This document shows, one piece after another, positions 28,316 through 37,117 of a DNA stretch of 64,000 bases. The position numbers and the translations under genes were made by a program. Source of the stretch: Candidatus Sulfopaludibacter sp. SbA3 (GTDB lineage: Bacteria; Acidobacteriota; Terriglobia; Bryobacterales; Bryobacteraceae); contig CAMDED010000009.1 of the NCBI GenBank assembly GCA_945893365.1, positions 24,986-88,985 of the forward strand, read 5' to 3'. The notes below the pieces were generated by a model, which saw only the letters and a list, made by a program, of their open reading frames with translations, was not told the origin of the DNA and did not search any database. Every line of letters begins with the position of its first letter. Positions within the stretch are counted from its first letter, which is position 1.

Positions 28316-28596
28316 ACTCCTGCTCGCCACAGCGTCACGAGAAATGCAGCCAATCCCAACGCAATCGCGATGCACCAATTTCGAACGCGCCTCGCCTTGA
28401 TCGAACGGGCAGCCGTTCGTCCATGTGCCACATGCCACTGCCGGCCCGCTTCGATTTTGGGTTCACTCTCGACGGCGGGTTGCACGCCTTGAATCCGGAG
28501 CTTCCAGGCGAGGTTGCAGTAAACCCAATCGCCGAGTTCCGAGACTCTGATCAAGCTGTATGGCTCCCTTGTTGGCGGCAACGGTGGGTTGCTCAT
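28312..28596 (-). CDS. Small membrane protein carrying the N-terminal Cas4-like segment
   Basis: 94 residues from ATG 28596; an alternative ATG at 28626 adds ten residues. The N-terminal part IRVSELGDWVYCNLAWKLR resembles the opening of Cas4/AddB-like nucleases, where a cysteine of the iron-sulfur cluster follows an S-x-L-x-x-Y/W-x-x-C pattern. A C-terminal hydrophobic segment (WCIAIALGLAAFLVTLW) is a membrane helix. The stop overlaps the start of the nuclease-core gene (ATGA at 28312-28315). The two proteins are therefore probably made together and could assemble into one split, membrane-bound enzyme. Confidence 0.65.
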   Translation of the reverse strand: MSNPPLPPTREPYSLIRVSELGDWVYCNLAWKLRIQGVQPAVESEPKIEAGRQWHVAHGRTAARSIKARRVRNWCIAIALGLAAFLVTLWRAGV

Positions 28597-28626
28597 GAAG
28601 ATAAGAGTGCCACTTCTCATCGGCAT

Positions 28627-29194
28627 CTCGCACGGATCGACCGAGTTCGTGACACCGCTTCCCGGTACCCGAAGGGCGAGTCAGAGTTCGAGCCTGAAGG
28701 CGGCCTCGGCACTGGACACCTCGTGGCCATAAGGTACGGAGATGGTACTGAACGCTCGTCTGCGTCGTCTTAACCGGCAGGTGCTTCAGCTGCAGTGGGT
28801 GACGTAGTCGTAGACGTTCTATCAGCCCGAGGACCGCGAAGTCCTCTGCGGCCTGGAAAATGCCGGGAATGGAAAGACGCCCGTTTCGTTTCTATGGCGT
28901 CGTGGAGCGTGGTAGTCGCGGCGAGCCCACCGAAACCCGCAACTGGATGTTGCGGCGCGGGCCGAAGAACGGAAGCGGTTCTGAAGGATGGAGCCCGGGG
29001 TTGGGTTCAGTCAAAAGGACGCAGCAACCTGCGAGGCGCTACGATGGGGATGCGTTTCGCGGATGCGGTCATCGACAATTGATCCTCGCCGATAATGGGA
29101 TTGCGGTTTCCGCGCCACTTTTGGATGAATACATGTAACGCCATGTTAAATCCGGCTTGCACCGGCTTTCTCGCAAAAGCTGTTTTTCGCTTCT
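28627..29194. other. Intergenic stretch, no convincing gene
   Basis: Upstream of the Cas4-like pair (minus) and the glycerophosphotransferase-like gene (plus). A plus-strand frame at 28860-29138 (92 codons, ending LILADNGIAVSAPLLDEYM) is open and somewhat protein-like, but has no ribosome site and no family match. It could be a fragment of a lost gene. Confidence 0.3.
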
Positions 29195-30391
29195 ATGAGG
29201 GGATTCGCTGCGAAGAGCCTTGGGGCCATTACGACCGGGGTCGGACGCCGTGGGAGCATGATCAAGCAGGCAACGTTGATCTGGAGTAAGCCCGCAAATC
29301 CGGCCGCCATCTTGCGCGCTGTCAAATGGTGTCGCAATGCCAACGGTGTTACGTTCTATGCCGAAAGTCGGGCTGATTGCGCTCACTTCGCTGAGATAAT
29401 CACCACTCTGACCAGCCATTGCGATATACCAGTCTGTTACCTCACCTCGGACCCCGCGGATCCGGCCCTCGAGCGAACGGAGGACCTGTTCCGGTCCGCG
29501 TATGTTGGTTCAGGCGTGATCCGCACATGGTTGTTTCAGACTATCGATTGCCGTGTTGTGGTAATGACCATGCCCGAACTGAACCTCTACCACCTCAAGC
29601 GATCTCACTACCCGGTCCACTACGTGTACCTGTTTCATGCGCTCAACAGCACGCATATGATCTACCGCAATCGTGCATTCGATCACTACGATTCCGTGCT
29701 CTGCGTTGGCCCTCACCACGTGCGGGAACTTCGTCGTTCCGAACAATTGTACTCGACGCACGGCAAGCAGTTGATCGAGTGCGGGTATCCGCGCCTGGAC
29801 CGTATCGTCCGGGAGTCCACCAGGACCAACGTACGCAGCACTGACGTGGTCGTGGCGCCAACGTGGGGGCCGAGTTCGTTTATTGAGAAGCCCTACGGGC
29901 CCGACGTAATTGAGGCTATCCTCGACGCCGGGTGCACAACGCGGTTGCGGCTCCATCCCATGACGCTTCGTCACCACCCTAAGCTCCCGGCGCAACTTCT
30001 CAAGCGATTCCAGCGCGACACTCGGTTTGAACTGCAATTGGATATGAGCGAAACAGACTCATTGATGAAAGCAGGCCTTATGATTACCGACTGGTCCGGC
30101 GCAGGACTGGAGTATTTTCTCGGGACTGGACGTCCGGTCATCTTCATCGATCTGCCGCCGAAGATCAACAATCCCGACTATGCGCAGCTCGGCTGCATGC
30201 CGATCGAACTATTGATTCGCAATGAACTAGGGACCAACATCAGCGTCGGCGATTGGCGAAGTCTCACCCTTTGTATCAGACGGGCGCCCGACGTTGTTCC
30301 GGGTGCGCTGGAGTTCCGGCGGCATTGGGTCTTTCATAACGGTGACAGCGTCAAGGCGGCCGCGGACTACATTCGCTCACTTGTCCGGTAA
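29195..30391 (+). CDS. TagB/TagF-like CDP-glycerol glycerophosphotransferase family protein
   Basis: 398 residues from ATG 29195, or 377 from ATG 29258 (MIKQATLIW), which lies closer to the first conserved strand. The fold is GT-B-like: VYLFHALNSTHMIYRN, VLCVGPHHVRELR, VVVAPTWGPSS, the catalytic-type LRLHPMTLRHHP and the acceptor-side motif ITDWSGAGLEYFLGTGRPV. Members transfer glycerol-phosphate or related units from a CDP carrier to build teichoic-acid-like or phosphodiester-linked glycans. The 3' end overlaps the convergent LtaS-like gene by 15 bases. Such enzymes are unexpected in a Gram-negative acidobacterium. The acceptor is unknown. Confidence 0.75.
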   Translation: MRGFAAKSLGAITTGVGRRGSMIKQATLIWSKPANPAAILRAVKWCRNANGVTFYAESRADCAHFAEIITTLTSHCDIPVCYLTSDPADPALERTEDLFRSAYVGSGVIRTWLFQTIDCRVVVMTMPELNLYHLKRSHYPVHYVYLFHALNSTHMIYRNRAFDHYDSVLCVGPHHVRELRRSEQLYSTHGKQLIECGYPRLDRIVRESTRTNVRSTDVVVAPTWGPSSFIEKPYGPDVIEAILDAGCTTRLRLHPMTLRHHPKLPAQLLKRFQRDTRFELQLDMSETDSLMKAGLMITDWSGAGLEYFLGTGRPVIFIDLPPKINNPDYAQLGCMPIELLIRNELGTNISVGDWRSLTLCIRRAPDVVPGALEFRRHWVFHNGDSVKAAADYIRSLVR

Positions 30392-32044
30392 AGTTCTCTC
30401 GACCAACCAGGCGTTTGCGTCCTCTGCGCTCTTTACGGTCCCTCGCAAGATCTCCAGGATCAGATCTCCGGTCACCGCCGCGTTCATCGGGCGACCGAAG
30501 ACCACACCTCGGTCCTGACCCGGCATCTTGAGAATAAATATCGATCGATGATCGGTCTTACCGTCAAATACTTGGGAGGATCGGCTGCGGTGGTCCGAAG
30601 CAACCAGTACAGCGGTACGATCCCAGAGCCCCCGTTGTTCCATCGCAAGGCGGAGTCGGCCTAGCGTGAGATCGCAAAGCGCTAGGCTATCGGGATAGCC
30701 AGTGATCGGACTATTGACGAGCGAGAAGTCCCGCTTTTGCCGGTCGTAGACGTGCGGCGGGTGCGCGCCGTGCAAATGGAGAAAAGCAAGATCTATGTCA
30801 TCGTTAATCGCCAACTTTATGGCTTCCCGCGTCAGGTTCGCCACGTCTTCGATGTGCTGGCGAAGGCAGATCGATTGCCCGAAAGGTGAGAAATTCTTAG
30901 TTTCAAGCAAACTACGCAGACCATCGATAGTCGCTCCCGTGAGCCCAGCGCGAATGCTATTGTCCGGACGCACGGACTCACACCACCAGCAGTGGTCCAA
31001 GTCTCTTCCGAAGAGCCGGCAATACGGCATGCCCCATCCCGCCACCGCCGAACTGAACCCCAGAGCCCCGGCGCGCCCGAACAGATGTACTGTTTCCGCA
31101 AACTCCGACTCCACCGGGCTACCCTCGAAGCTCAGTCCCAGGCGCGCCGGCCCTAACTCCCGTGTGCGCAAAACAGTTCTGCCCGTGAGCAGTGACGTGA
31201 CGGCCGTATCGGTGTTCTCACCAGCCTCGTGGACGGCGTTCGCGTAGATAGCCGTTGATCGCAGCCGGTCAAACTCCGGCATCTCAAGGACCCTTGGGCG
31301 GTCCTCAAACGTGATGCGCTGATCCATCTCATCGAACAAAAGCCAGACGACTCGCGACCCCGAGGTGCGGCCATGTCCCCGATGCGCGCGGGCTGCATCG
31401 GAAACGGCGAAGGCCGCGGGAGGAGAGAAGAAGTTCCATAATGCCTGCCCGGTCGTAATCAAGGCGAATGGCGATGTGAGGAGCAGCAGAAAGCAAAAGA
31501 CTCGGCAAGTTTGCCGTCCCAACCGCATTATCACTGCCACGGCAAAGACGAGCGCCAGAACGCATAGTACTTTCACTGCAAGTGGCCCGTAAGCGCGTAC
31601 GAGCCCAAAGCGGAGCATCGGGAAATATCGTGCCCCGACGACATCGCGCATGGCGTTTAGCGGGACCGCGGACAGCGCCAACAGCGCCGCGGAGCATACC
31701 GTTCCTATAACGTCTGGGCGCGAAATCTGTCGAACTATTGGCCAGATCAGTAAGGCAATCACAAGAAGATCTACCAATGCGCCCGCGAAGTGAGTCCATG
31801 GAGGAGAGGCTTTCATTTCGAACGCGTCTGATTCACTGAAACCAAACAAGTCCGTCCAAACCCGCAGCAGCGTGAGGTTCGCGAACGAAAGGGCAATAAG
31901 CGCACCAGAAATGCCCCGCGACGGATCGCTCGTTAAGAACTGGTGAAGTTTGGAGTAACCGCGCCGGAGCACAAGATACAGGGCCACGCCCGTAGAGACG
32001 AGTAGTTGGCCAAGCAGCGCGCCCACACTGGGATCGATGTACAT
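30377..32044 (-). CDS. Membrane sulfatase/LtaS-like phosphotransferase
   Basis: 555 residues. The N-terminal third has about five membrane helices (e.g. GVALYLVLRRGY, LLVIALLIWPIV). The C-terminal domain belongs to the sulfatase/alkaline phosphatase fold: VVWLLFDEMD provides the first metal aspartate, ENTDTAVTSLLTGR the candidate nucleophile threonine, FLHLHGAHPPH a histidine cluster and VLVASDHRSR the distal Asp-His pair. LtaS and related enzymes use this arrangement to transfer glycerol-phosphate or phosphoethanolamine from lipids. Downstream, on the same strand, of the transporter and nucleotidyltransferase genes. Confidence 0.75.
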   Translation of the reverse strand: MYIDPSVGALLGQLLVSTGVALYLVLRRGYSKLHQFLTSDPSRGISGALIALSFANLTLLRVWTDLFGFSESDAFEMKASPPWTHFAGALVDLLVIALLIWPIVRQISRPDVIGTVCSAALLALSAVPLNAMRDVVGARYFPMLRFGLVRAYGPLAVKVLCVLALVFAVAVIMRLGRQTCRVFCFLLLLTSPFALITTGQALWNFFSPPAAFAVSDAARAHRGHGRTSGSRVVWLLFDEMDQRITFEDRPRVLEMPEFDRLRSTAIYANAVHEAGENTDTAVTSLLTGRTVLRTRELGPARLGLSFEGSPVESEFAETVHLFGRAGALGFSSAVAGWGMPYCRLFGRDLDHCWWCESVRPDNSIRAGLTGATIDGLRSLLETKNFSPFGQSICLRQHIEDVANLTREAIKLAINDDIDLAFLHLHGAHPPHVYDRQKRDFSLVNSPITGYPDSLALCDLTLGRLRLAMEQRGLWDRTAVLVASDHRSRSSQVFDGKTDHRSIFILKMPGQDRGVVFGRPMNAAVTGDLILEILRGTVKSAEDANAWLVERTLPDK

Positions 32045-32308
32045 TAGCAGCCCTCGGGAGGGTTACTATTGAGACCCGAATAGCGGCGCGACCAAAGAGT
32101 GGCGCGAGCATTGAAGTCACCCGCGGAGCCGGGAGGGAACCGAAGAGCCCCACTCAAACTGCGCGGCACTCTAATATTGACCGGGACACCGAAAGGCTCC
32201 CCGCTCATGTGTTCACCGCAACGGCGATGTGGCTGTGCTGAATTCGAGTGAAACGACCCGCCCATCGCCGCGGGCCACGAACGTAGTGTCTGTGATGTGG
32301 CGTCCAAG
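32045..32308. other. Gap within the surface-polymer gene set
   Basis: 264 bases between the transporter and LtaS-like genes. No gene is seen. It is long for an operon, so the LtaS-like gene may have its own promoter here. Confidence 0.3.
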
Positions 32309-33595
32309 TCAGTTGGCCTCTGCTGCGTCGTGCCATAGTGGGATGAGAAAAGCTGCGGAAACGAAGGCTGCAAGCGTCCAAGAATTGAACACGGCATTCC
32401 AACCGACAACATCAACCAGAACACCAGTTAGGACGGTATTCGCTGCGACACCAACATATCCGATCGAATCAACGAAGCCTGTTGCTGAGGCGACGGTCTT
32501 CCCGAAAGCGAAGTCCATAGGCGCAACGCCGACGATGAGCATGTGAGCGCCGAAGATGCCGGCGCCGATCACACCAAGCACAATGAGACCAAGGCTGCCA
32601 TTACCACTGAGCACGCTTCCTCGGTATGCCAGAGTCAGTAATCCGGCGGAAACTAGGCACACGAATGCGATGGGTGCACGCCGGCCCGCGAGCATGCGAT
32701 CGCTTAGCCAGCCGCAGCCCACGACGCCAGCGCACCCCGCAAGAGGAAATACTAGTGATGAAAATGCAGCCTTGGTAATGCTGACGTGTGTAACTTCGAA
32801 GAGGAATGAGGGCGCCCAGAGAAGAAATCCGTAGCGTACGAGGTTCAGGAACAAGAGGGATAAAGCCAACAGGCGAAGCCGGGGAGTTCTGATCGTCTGC
32901 CATAGAGTCTGACGGATGCTCTTTGACACGCCCATCGTTCCACGTGGGTCTTTCGAATCTGTGAGACCCAGGTCCTCCGGTGGTTGATCTCTTAGGACAA
33001 ATGCGATGCCGACCGCAACCAAGATCATCAGACCCGCCGGAGCAAGAAAAGAGGAACGCCAACCCGCGCGACCGGCGAAGTAGCCGGCAAGCCCCACAGA
33101 AATTGCGCCACCTAATATGTAGCTCGTGCTGACGGCAGCGGCCGCGCGGCCACGCGATCGGGCTGGAAACCATAAAGCAAGGGTTTTGATCACAAGGGGC
33201 CAAGCGAAAGCCTGTACATATCCGTTAGCGGCCCAGAGAATTTTTACCGTCAATACCGAATTCTGCGTGGCTAGAAGTACGTTGATCGCCGCGGAGACAC
33301 CGAGAGCGATCGGAAGGGAGATCCTCGCACTTAAGCGCTCCGCTAATTGACCATTGAGCAACAATCCTGCAAGATATGACCAATAAAACGCGGAAGCAAC
33401 TGCGCCCGCCTGAGCGGCTGTCCAATTGTATTCAGAACGTAGTCCCGGAAGCGCAACAGAGATATTAAGCCTTCCAAGATAAAAGCTTGCGTAAGCGAGC
33501 CACAGAGTACATAAAATCAGAAGTTGACTGCGAGTCGTGTGGCATCCCTGCAGCGGCAGTCGAGTCTCATGGTGTCCGGCGGCCGGAGCCATCAT
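32309..33595 (-). CDS. Major facilitator transporter, organophosphate:Pi antiporter (GlpT/UhpT-like)
   Basis: 428 residues with 12 predicted membrane helices. LAYASFYLGRLNISVALPGL resembles the first helix of the organophosphate antiporter group, and SRGRAAAAVSTSYILGGAIS the helix 4-5 region. The start overlaps the stop of the nucleotidyltransferase gene (ATGA on the minus strand at 33592-33595), so the two are translationally coupled. Glycerol-3-phosphate or a choline/ethanolamine phosphate is the natural guess given the neighbours, but related sugar-acid transporters share the fold. Confidence 0.78.
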   Translation of the reverse strand: MMAPAAGHHETRLPLQGCHTTRSQLLILCTLWLAYASFYLGRLNISVALPGLRSEYNWTAAQAGAVASAFYWSYLAGLLLNGQLAERLSARISLPIALGVSAAINVLLATQNSVLTVKILWAANGYVQAFAWPLVIKTLALWFPARSRGRAAAAVSTSYILGGAISVGLAGYFAGRAGWRSSFLAPAGLMILVAVGIAFVLRDQPPEDLGLTDSKDPRGTMGVSKSIRQTLWQTIRTPRLRLLALSLLFLNLVRYGFLLWAPSFLFEVTHVSITKAAFSSLVFPLAGCAGVVGCGWLSDRMLAGRRAPIAFVCLVSAGLLTLAYRGSVLSGNGSLGLIVLGVIGAGIFGAHMLIVGVAPMDFAFGKTVASATGFVDSIGYVGVAANTVLTGVLVDVVGWNAVFNSWTLAAFVSAAFLIPLWHDAAEAN

Positions 33596-34362
33596 CGTAC
33601 CTTCGCCGACGCGTGCAGCCGATCCCTTACGCGTTTTACGTCCTCTGGCGTGTCGAGTTCATCCCACATACCGAGTACTGGAACAGGCTTAACCTTGAGG
33701 CCCGATTCTATCAATTCCTTGATCATGTCCGTTAGGTAGGCTTGCCGAAGGCTTCGTGAAGAATGAAAAGGAGAATTTCGCGCCGAATTCTTCAGCGCCA
33801 CGTACCGGAGCCGCATTTCGACCGCAGCCCGCGCCGAAAAATAAGACAAACCGATGAACTCGCCCTGCACGGCGTGCGCGTCCAAGTGCTTGCCTATGTC
33901 GCATACGTAGCCGCCAGAGACCGCGGTCTTTTCCGCCTCTCCCTCGGGGTGGAGGGATCTTCCTGTATATCTACGGCGCCAGTCCGGATCCGTGGCAAGA
34001 GCGACGTCGGCGTCAGTCGCCACGAGTCTCTTTACAACATCGGCTTCGTACAAAATGTCGGAGTACGAAACGACGATCGGCCGATCGAGGTCTTCGGAGG
34101 CACACATGAGCGATTCCAGGATGTTGTTGTGCCTCCAAAGTGAGTTCCTTATGAACCTGAGATCGGGGTAGGCTTTCCGGATAGCATTCATGCGGAAGCC
34201 ACCGACGAATACAATTTCGTCGATCCCTGCTGCGCGCAACGCATCAAGGATCCAGTCCAGTACACGTCGTCCATCGAACCCCGCCAGCATGCACTTGGGA
34301 AGGTCCCGCGTCTCGGGCATCATTCGCCTTCCGCGACCCGCGCCGATAATGATTGCCTTCAT
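33592..34362 (-). CDS. Nucleotidyltransferase, LicC/sugar-phosphate cytidylyltransferase-like
   Basis: 256 residues from ATG 34362; GTG 34395 or ATG 34392 would add about ten. The start is placed so that the pyrophosphorylase signature (KAIIIGAGRGRRM, then LPKCML) is N-terminal as usual. Later blocks IDEIVFVGGFRMNAIRKAYP, NNILESLMCA and VVSYSDILYE are typical of phosphocholine cytidylyltransferase LicC-type enzymes, with SYSD holding a metal aspartate. It probably activates a phospho-alcohol or sugar phosphate with CTP for the TagB-like transferase nearby. First gene of the minus-strand set. Confidence 0.8.
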   Translation of the reverse strand: MKAIIIGAGRGRRMMPETRDLPKCMLAGFDGRRVLDWILDALRAAGIDEIVFVGGFRMNAIRKAYPDLRFIRNSLWRHNNILESLMCASEDLDRPIVVSYSDILYEADVVKRLVATDADVALATDPDWRRRYTGRSLHPEGEAEKTAVSGGYVCDIGKHLDAHAVQGEFIGLSYFSARAAVEMRLRYVALKNSARNSPFHSSRSLRQAYLTDMIKELIESGLKVKPVPVLGMWDELDTPEDVKRVRDRLHASAKVR

Positions 34363-34464
34363 TGCTCGGTTGTTTGCAGACAAAAGAGGCATCACGACCT
34401 AAATTCAATGACTTGAGAGTACGCCGCTTCTAGTCGGCGGCGTTACGGTTTCCCGTGTATCAGG

Positions 34465-34645
34465 GTGAGTTTCGTGCTCGACTTCATCCTCTCATTCTTC
34501 GCCGCCATCTGCATCTTCCCTCAGAAGGCGGGCTTGCTCCAAACACAAACGGCCGCGCCGAATATTGGAGCTCCAGGACCGACCGCCTTTGGTCCGGAGG
34601 CCGACGTCCGTCATCGGTTGGCACCGCGTCGGTCTTTCGGATCAT
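34465..34645 (+). pseudogene. Decayed N-terminus of an IS-type integrase-core transposase
   Basis: One frame reads VLDFILSFFAAICIFPQKAG from about 34474, matching the hydrophobic N-terminal helix of a second transposase subfamily (LDFVLAF-FAAI-type). After frame changes another reads SVIGWHRVGL near 34608-34640, matching its VIGWHRAGF block. The catalytic part is absent. It lies just left of the mobile element. Confidence 0.5.
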
Positions 34646-34776
34646 GCAAGACAAACCGCACGGCCCGCTCGCCGCCGCTCCCACGCCAACACCGGATAAG
34701 CGTCGACCCACAGCCTCCGACGCGCCTACGTGGCCTGACTTTGCCGAGCCCACGACAAATGGTCTACGATTCAACC

Positions 34777-34980
34777 ATGCAGATCCGGCTGGCCCGTCTT
34801 ATTCTGCCTCTCTGCGGTTTTCTGGTCCCGCTCCTGGCCTGGGCTTTCGGGGAACCGCCGATAATCCCGAAAGCACGGGTTCGCGTCAGCCCCGTCGGGG
34901 GTCGAGTGCTCTCGTTGTGGCTTCAATTGTTGCCGCTCTTAAGTCGGCATCACATCAGGCGATTCCAGGTAGACGTATAA
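34777..34980 (+). pseudogene. Possible truncated gene for a secreted protein
   Basis: 67 codons from ATG 34777 open with a clear signal peptide (LARLILPLCGFLVPLLAWA, then FGEPPIIPKARVRV) and then stop. No ribosome site is obvious. The leader looks genuine while the body is only 45 residues of low character. It may be the 5' end of a host gene interrupted by the arrival of the element at about 35.0 kb, or a small exported peptide. Confidence 0.3.
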
Positions 34981-35079
34981 CGCCCAAACCGTGGAAGTGG
35001 CATTATGAGATTCGCGTTAGACGTGCCATGAACAACCGACGGAGGCGATCCTCCGGATGAGAGCGCTGGGGGAAACCCG

Positions 35080-35283
35080 TCGATCTGAGCCAACTGGCAT
35101 TGGGGTTGGCGTCGAGGGCTTGGCCGTTGGCCGGTGGCTCGAGGAATAGGTACGGCGTGATCCTCCAATTCCCAACCATTGTCTGTGTAGGCCTGTAGGC
35201 CCGGTATCTGGAGCGGATCAGATCTCCACAACCAGATGCTCAGCGGCTTTCCCGATTTCGAGATCAGGGATCGCCTCGACCAT
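35080..35283 (-). pseudogene. Frameshifted PD-(D/E)XK-type endonuclease start (left end of the element)
   Basis: ATG 35283 begins right after the methyltransferase stop and reads MVEAIPDLEIGKAAEHLVVE before a stop. Shifting frame, the sequence continues DLIRSRYRAY. In relatives I remember from similar acidobacterial elements, IGKAAEHLV is followed by a DLI-x-GYRAY block and then a nuclease core. Here the core is not recognisable. The call is tentative and based on remembered sequences. Confidence 0.35.
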
Positions 35284-36534
35284 TCACGCCACCACTGCCA
35301 TTCGGCTTTCGGCTACGTGTCGGAAAGACCGGCCATCGGAAGCGAGGGTGGCAACTTCGCCAGTGAATTCCTCCCAGCGCTTCAGGATGACGTCGCAATA
35401 GGCTGGATCTATTTCCAGGCCATAGCAGATCCGCCCGGTGGTGTTTGCCGCGATGATGCTGGTTCCGCTACCCAGGAACGGATCGTAGACGACCTGGCCA
35501 GGTCTGGAATTGTTCAGCATTGGACGCCGCATGCACTCGACCGGCTTCTGTGTGCCATGTCCGTGCCCGCCGTCTTCACGGGAATTGATGGACCACAAGG
35601 TCGTCTGAGAGCGGTCGCCGGTCCAGTGCCCGTTGTTCTTGACGGCGTACCAGCATGGCTCGTGCTGCCAATGGTAGTGCCCACGGCTCAGCGCGAACCG
35701 ATCTTTTGCCCAGATGATTTGGCTGCGGATCTCAAATCCACAGGCCTCGATGGACTGTTGCACGGTCGCCGCGTGCCTGCCCGCATGCCAGATGTACATT
35801 ACGTCGCCTGGAAACAGCGCCCATGCCTCGCGCCAGTCTGCGCGATCATCGTTTTCAACCCGTCCCAGCTTGGACCGATTCTTGTTCACGCCAGCCGTTG
35901 CGCGCCATTCCGGATCGTACTCGACCCCGTACGGAGGATCTGTCGCCATCAGAACTGGGGCGACGCCGTTGAGCAACCGCCCGACGTCGCACATCAGCGT
36001 GGCGTCGCCGCACAGCAATCGGTGCTGGCCAAGGAGCCAGATATCTCCATGGACAGTGACAGCGGTCTCTGGCACTTCCGGAACCGCATCCTCGTCCGTG
36101 AGTCCTTCCGCGGGACTGAGCAATTCTTCGAGTTCCGCGTCTGTGAAGCCGACGATATCGAGGTCGAATCCCTCCTGCTGGAGAGATTCGAGTTCGACGG
36201 CAAGCATTTCCGTATCCCAGCCGGCGCTTAAAGCAAGACGATTGTCCGCGAGGACGAGAGCGCGCCGTTGCGTTGCCGAGAGGTGGTCGAGCACGATTAC
36301 CGGCACCTCAAGCATGCCAAGCTTCCGTGCAGCCATGAGTCGCGCGTGGCCGGCGATTATCACTCCGTCCGCACCGGCCAGGATTGGATTTGTCCACCCG
36401 AATTCGACGATGCTGGCGGCAACCTGCGCTACTTGCTCCTCCGAATGCGTCCGGGCGTTCCGGATGTATGGCAGAAGGCGATCCGTGCTCCAGTTTTGGA
36501 CTTGCAGCTTCTGAATGTCGATTATCTTGCTCAC
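35284..36534 (-). CDS. ParB-like domain fused to a DNA methyltransferase (first copy)
   Basis: 416 residues. Residues 10-125 form a ParB/Spo0J-type nuclease domain (YIRNARTHSEEQVAQVA, IIAGHARLMAARKLG, ADNRLAL). Residues about 165-400 are an amino-group DNA methyltransferase with the catalytic DPPYG motif and the AdoMet-binding DPFLGSGTS motif. The order of motifs (DPPY before FxGxG) marks the beta class. Such fusions are typical of temperate phages and satellites, where they modify element DNA. A paralogue lies 1.4 kb downstream. The target base, adenine or cytosine, cannot be decided. Confidence 0.9.
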   Translation of the reverse strand: MSKIIDIQKLQVQNWSTDRLLPYIRNARTHSEEQVAQVAASIVEFGWTNPILAGADGVIIAGHARLMAARKLGMLEVPVIVLDHLSATQRRALVLADNRLALSAGWDTEMLAVELESLQQEGFDLDIVGFTDAELEELLSPAEGLTDEDAVPEVPETAVTVHGDIWLLGQHRLLCGDATLMCDVGRLLNGVAPVLMATDPPYGVEYDPEWRATAGVNKNRSKLGRVENDDRADWREAWALFPGDVMYIWHAGRHAATVQQSIEACGFEIRSQIIWAKDRFALSRGHYHWQHEPCWYAVKNNGHWTGDRSQTTLWSINSREDGGHGHGTQKPVECMRRPMLNNSRPGQVVYDPFLGSGTSIIAANTTGRICYGLEIDPAYCDVILKRWEEFTGEVATLASDGRSFRHVAESRMAVVA

Positions 36535-36640
36535 GTTTTCACCCCCCGTTTCACATTCGCCTTTTCATCGGTTAAATCTTCGCTACAGAAGTCGATTTCC
36601 CTTGATCGTTTTGCCAAACAGAGTGATGAATGGTGATGCC

Positions 36641-36796
36641 ATGAAAACTAACAAAGCCAATACACCCGAGACCGAGCCTTTCGCCAAGTGCCAGCGTTGC
36701 CACAACCGCGAAGCGGACCTGACGACAGCCGCCGGAGAAAAAGTTTGCGCAAACTGTGCCACGCCCACTGAAGTGGCGAACGGGAACGCAGCGTGA
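36641..36796 (+). CDS. Small zinc-ribbon protein
   Basis: 51 residues from ATG 36641 (a nearby ATG 36629 is also in frame). CQRCHNREADL and VCANCATPTE provide two CxxC pairs spaced 21 residues apart, a typical zinc ribbon. Small proteins of this kind are common near phage replication genes and usually bind nucleic acid or a partner protein. Its stop overlaps the next gene's GTG. Confidence 0.55.
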   Translation: MKTNKANTPETEPFAKCQRCHNREADLTTAAGEKVCANCATPTEVANGNAA

Positions 36797-37044
36797 GAGC
36801 TACGATGACGCCCCCTGAATACAAAGACGTCGACATCTTCCAAAACGGTCGGAGCATCAAGCTGGACGACTTGGCGAGGGAGCAGGCGATCATCAACAGC
36901 GAGAACGAAACCGAGATGAGCGGCGACCTGGCGGCCCAGCTAAACGCCGCCAGCTTCCGCAACCAGGGCGAACGCAACTTCTTCAAGAATCAGTTCCTCC
37001 GGCACGCCCGCAACATCGCGCAAGGCAACCGCTTTTACCTGTAA
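36793..37044 (+). CDS. Small element-encoded protein of unknown function
   Basis: 83 residues from GTG 36793 (GTGA overlap with the zinc-ribbon gene), or 79 from ATG 36805. Charged and helical: YKDVDIFQNGRSIKLDDLAR then QGERNFFKNQFLRHARNIAQ. No known motif. A hairpin lies 30 bases after the stop. Position within a run of small plus-strand genes suggests a shared early or accessory role in the element. Confidence 0.55.
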   Translation: MRATMTPPEYKDVDIFQNGRSIKLDDLAREQAIINSENETEMSGDLAAQLNAASFRNQGERNFFKNQFLRHARNIAQGNRFYL

Positions 37045-37073
37045 GGTTGAGCCGCGCGCAGAATCGACGCCCG

Positions 37074-37096
37074 AGCCCGCCCGGAATTGGCGGGCT
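37074..37096 (+). terminator. Hairpin between small element genes
   Basis: Perfect 8-bp stem AGCCCGCC (37074-37081) with GGCGGGCT (37089-37096) and a 7-nt loop. No T-run follows. It could attenuate or end the upstream small-gene transcript. Confidence 0.4.
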
Positions 37097-37117
37097 TGCC
37101 TCCGTGAAGGAGCGCTC

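Noticed and set aside
27791..28596. A CRISPR-Cas locus because of the Cas4-like genes
   Set aside because: No direct-repeat/spacer array, cas1, cas2 or effector gene is found anywhere in the window.
35236..36231. Plus-strand frame of 331 codons opposite the first ParB-methyltransferase
   Set aside because: Antisense to clear DPPYG and FLGSGTS motifs; no start signal.
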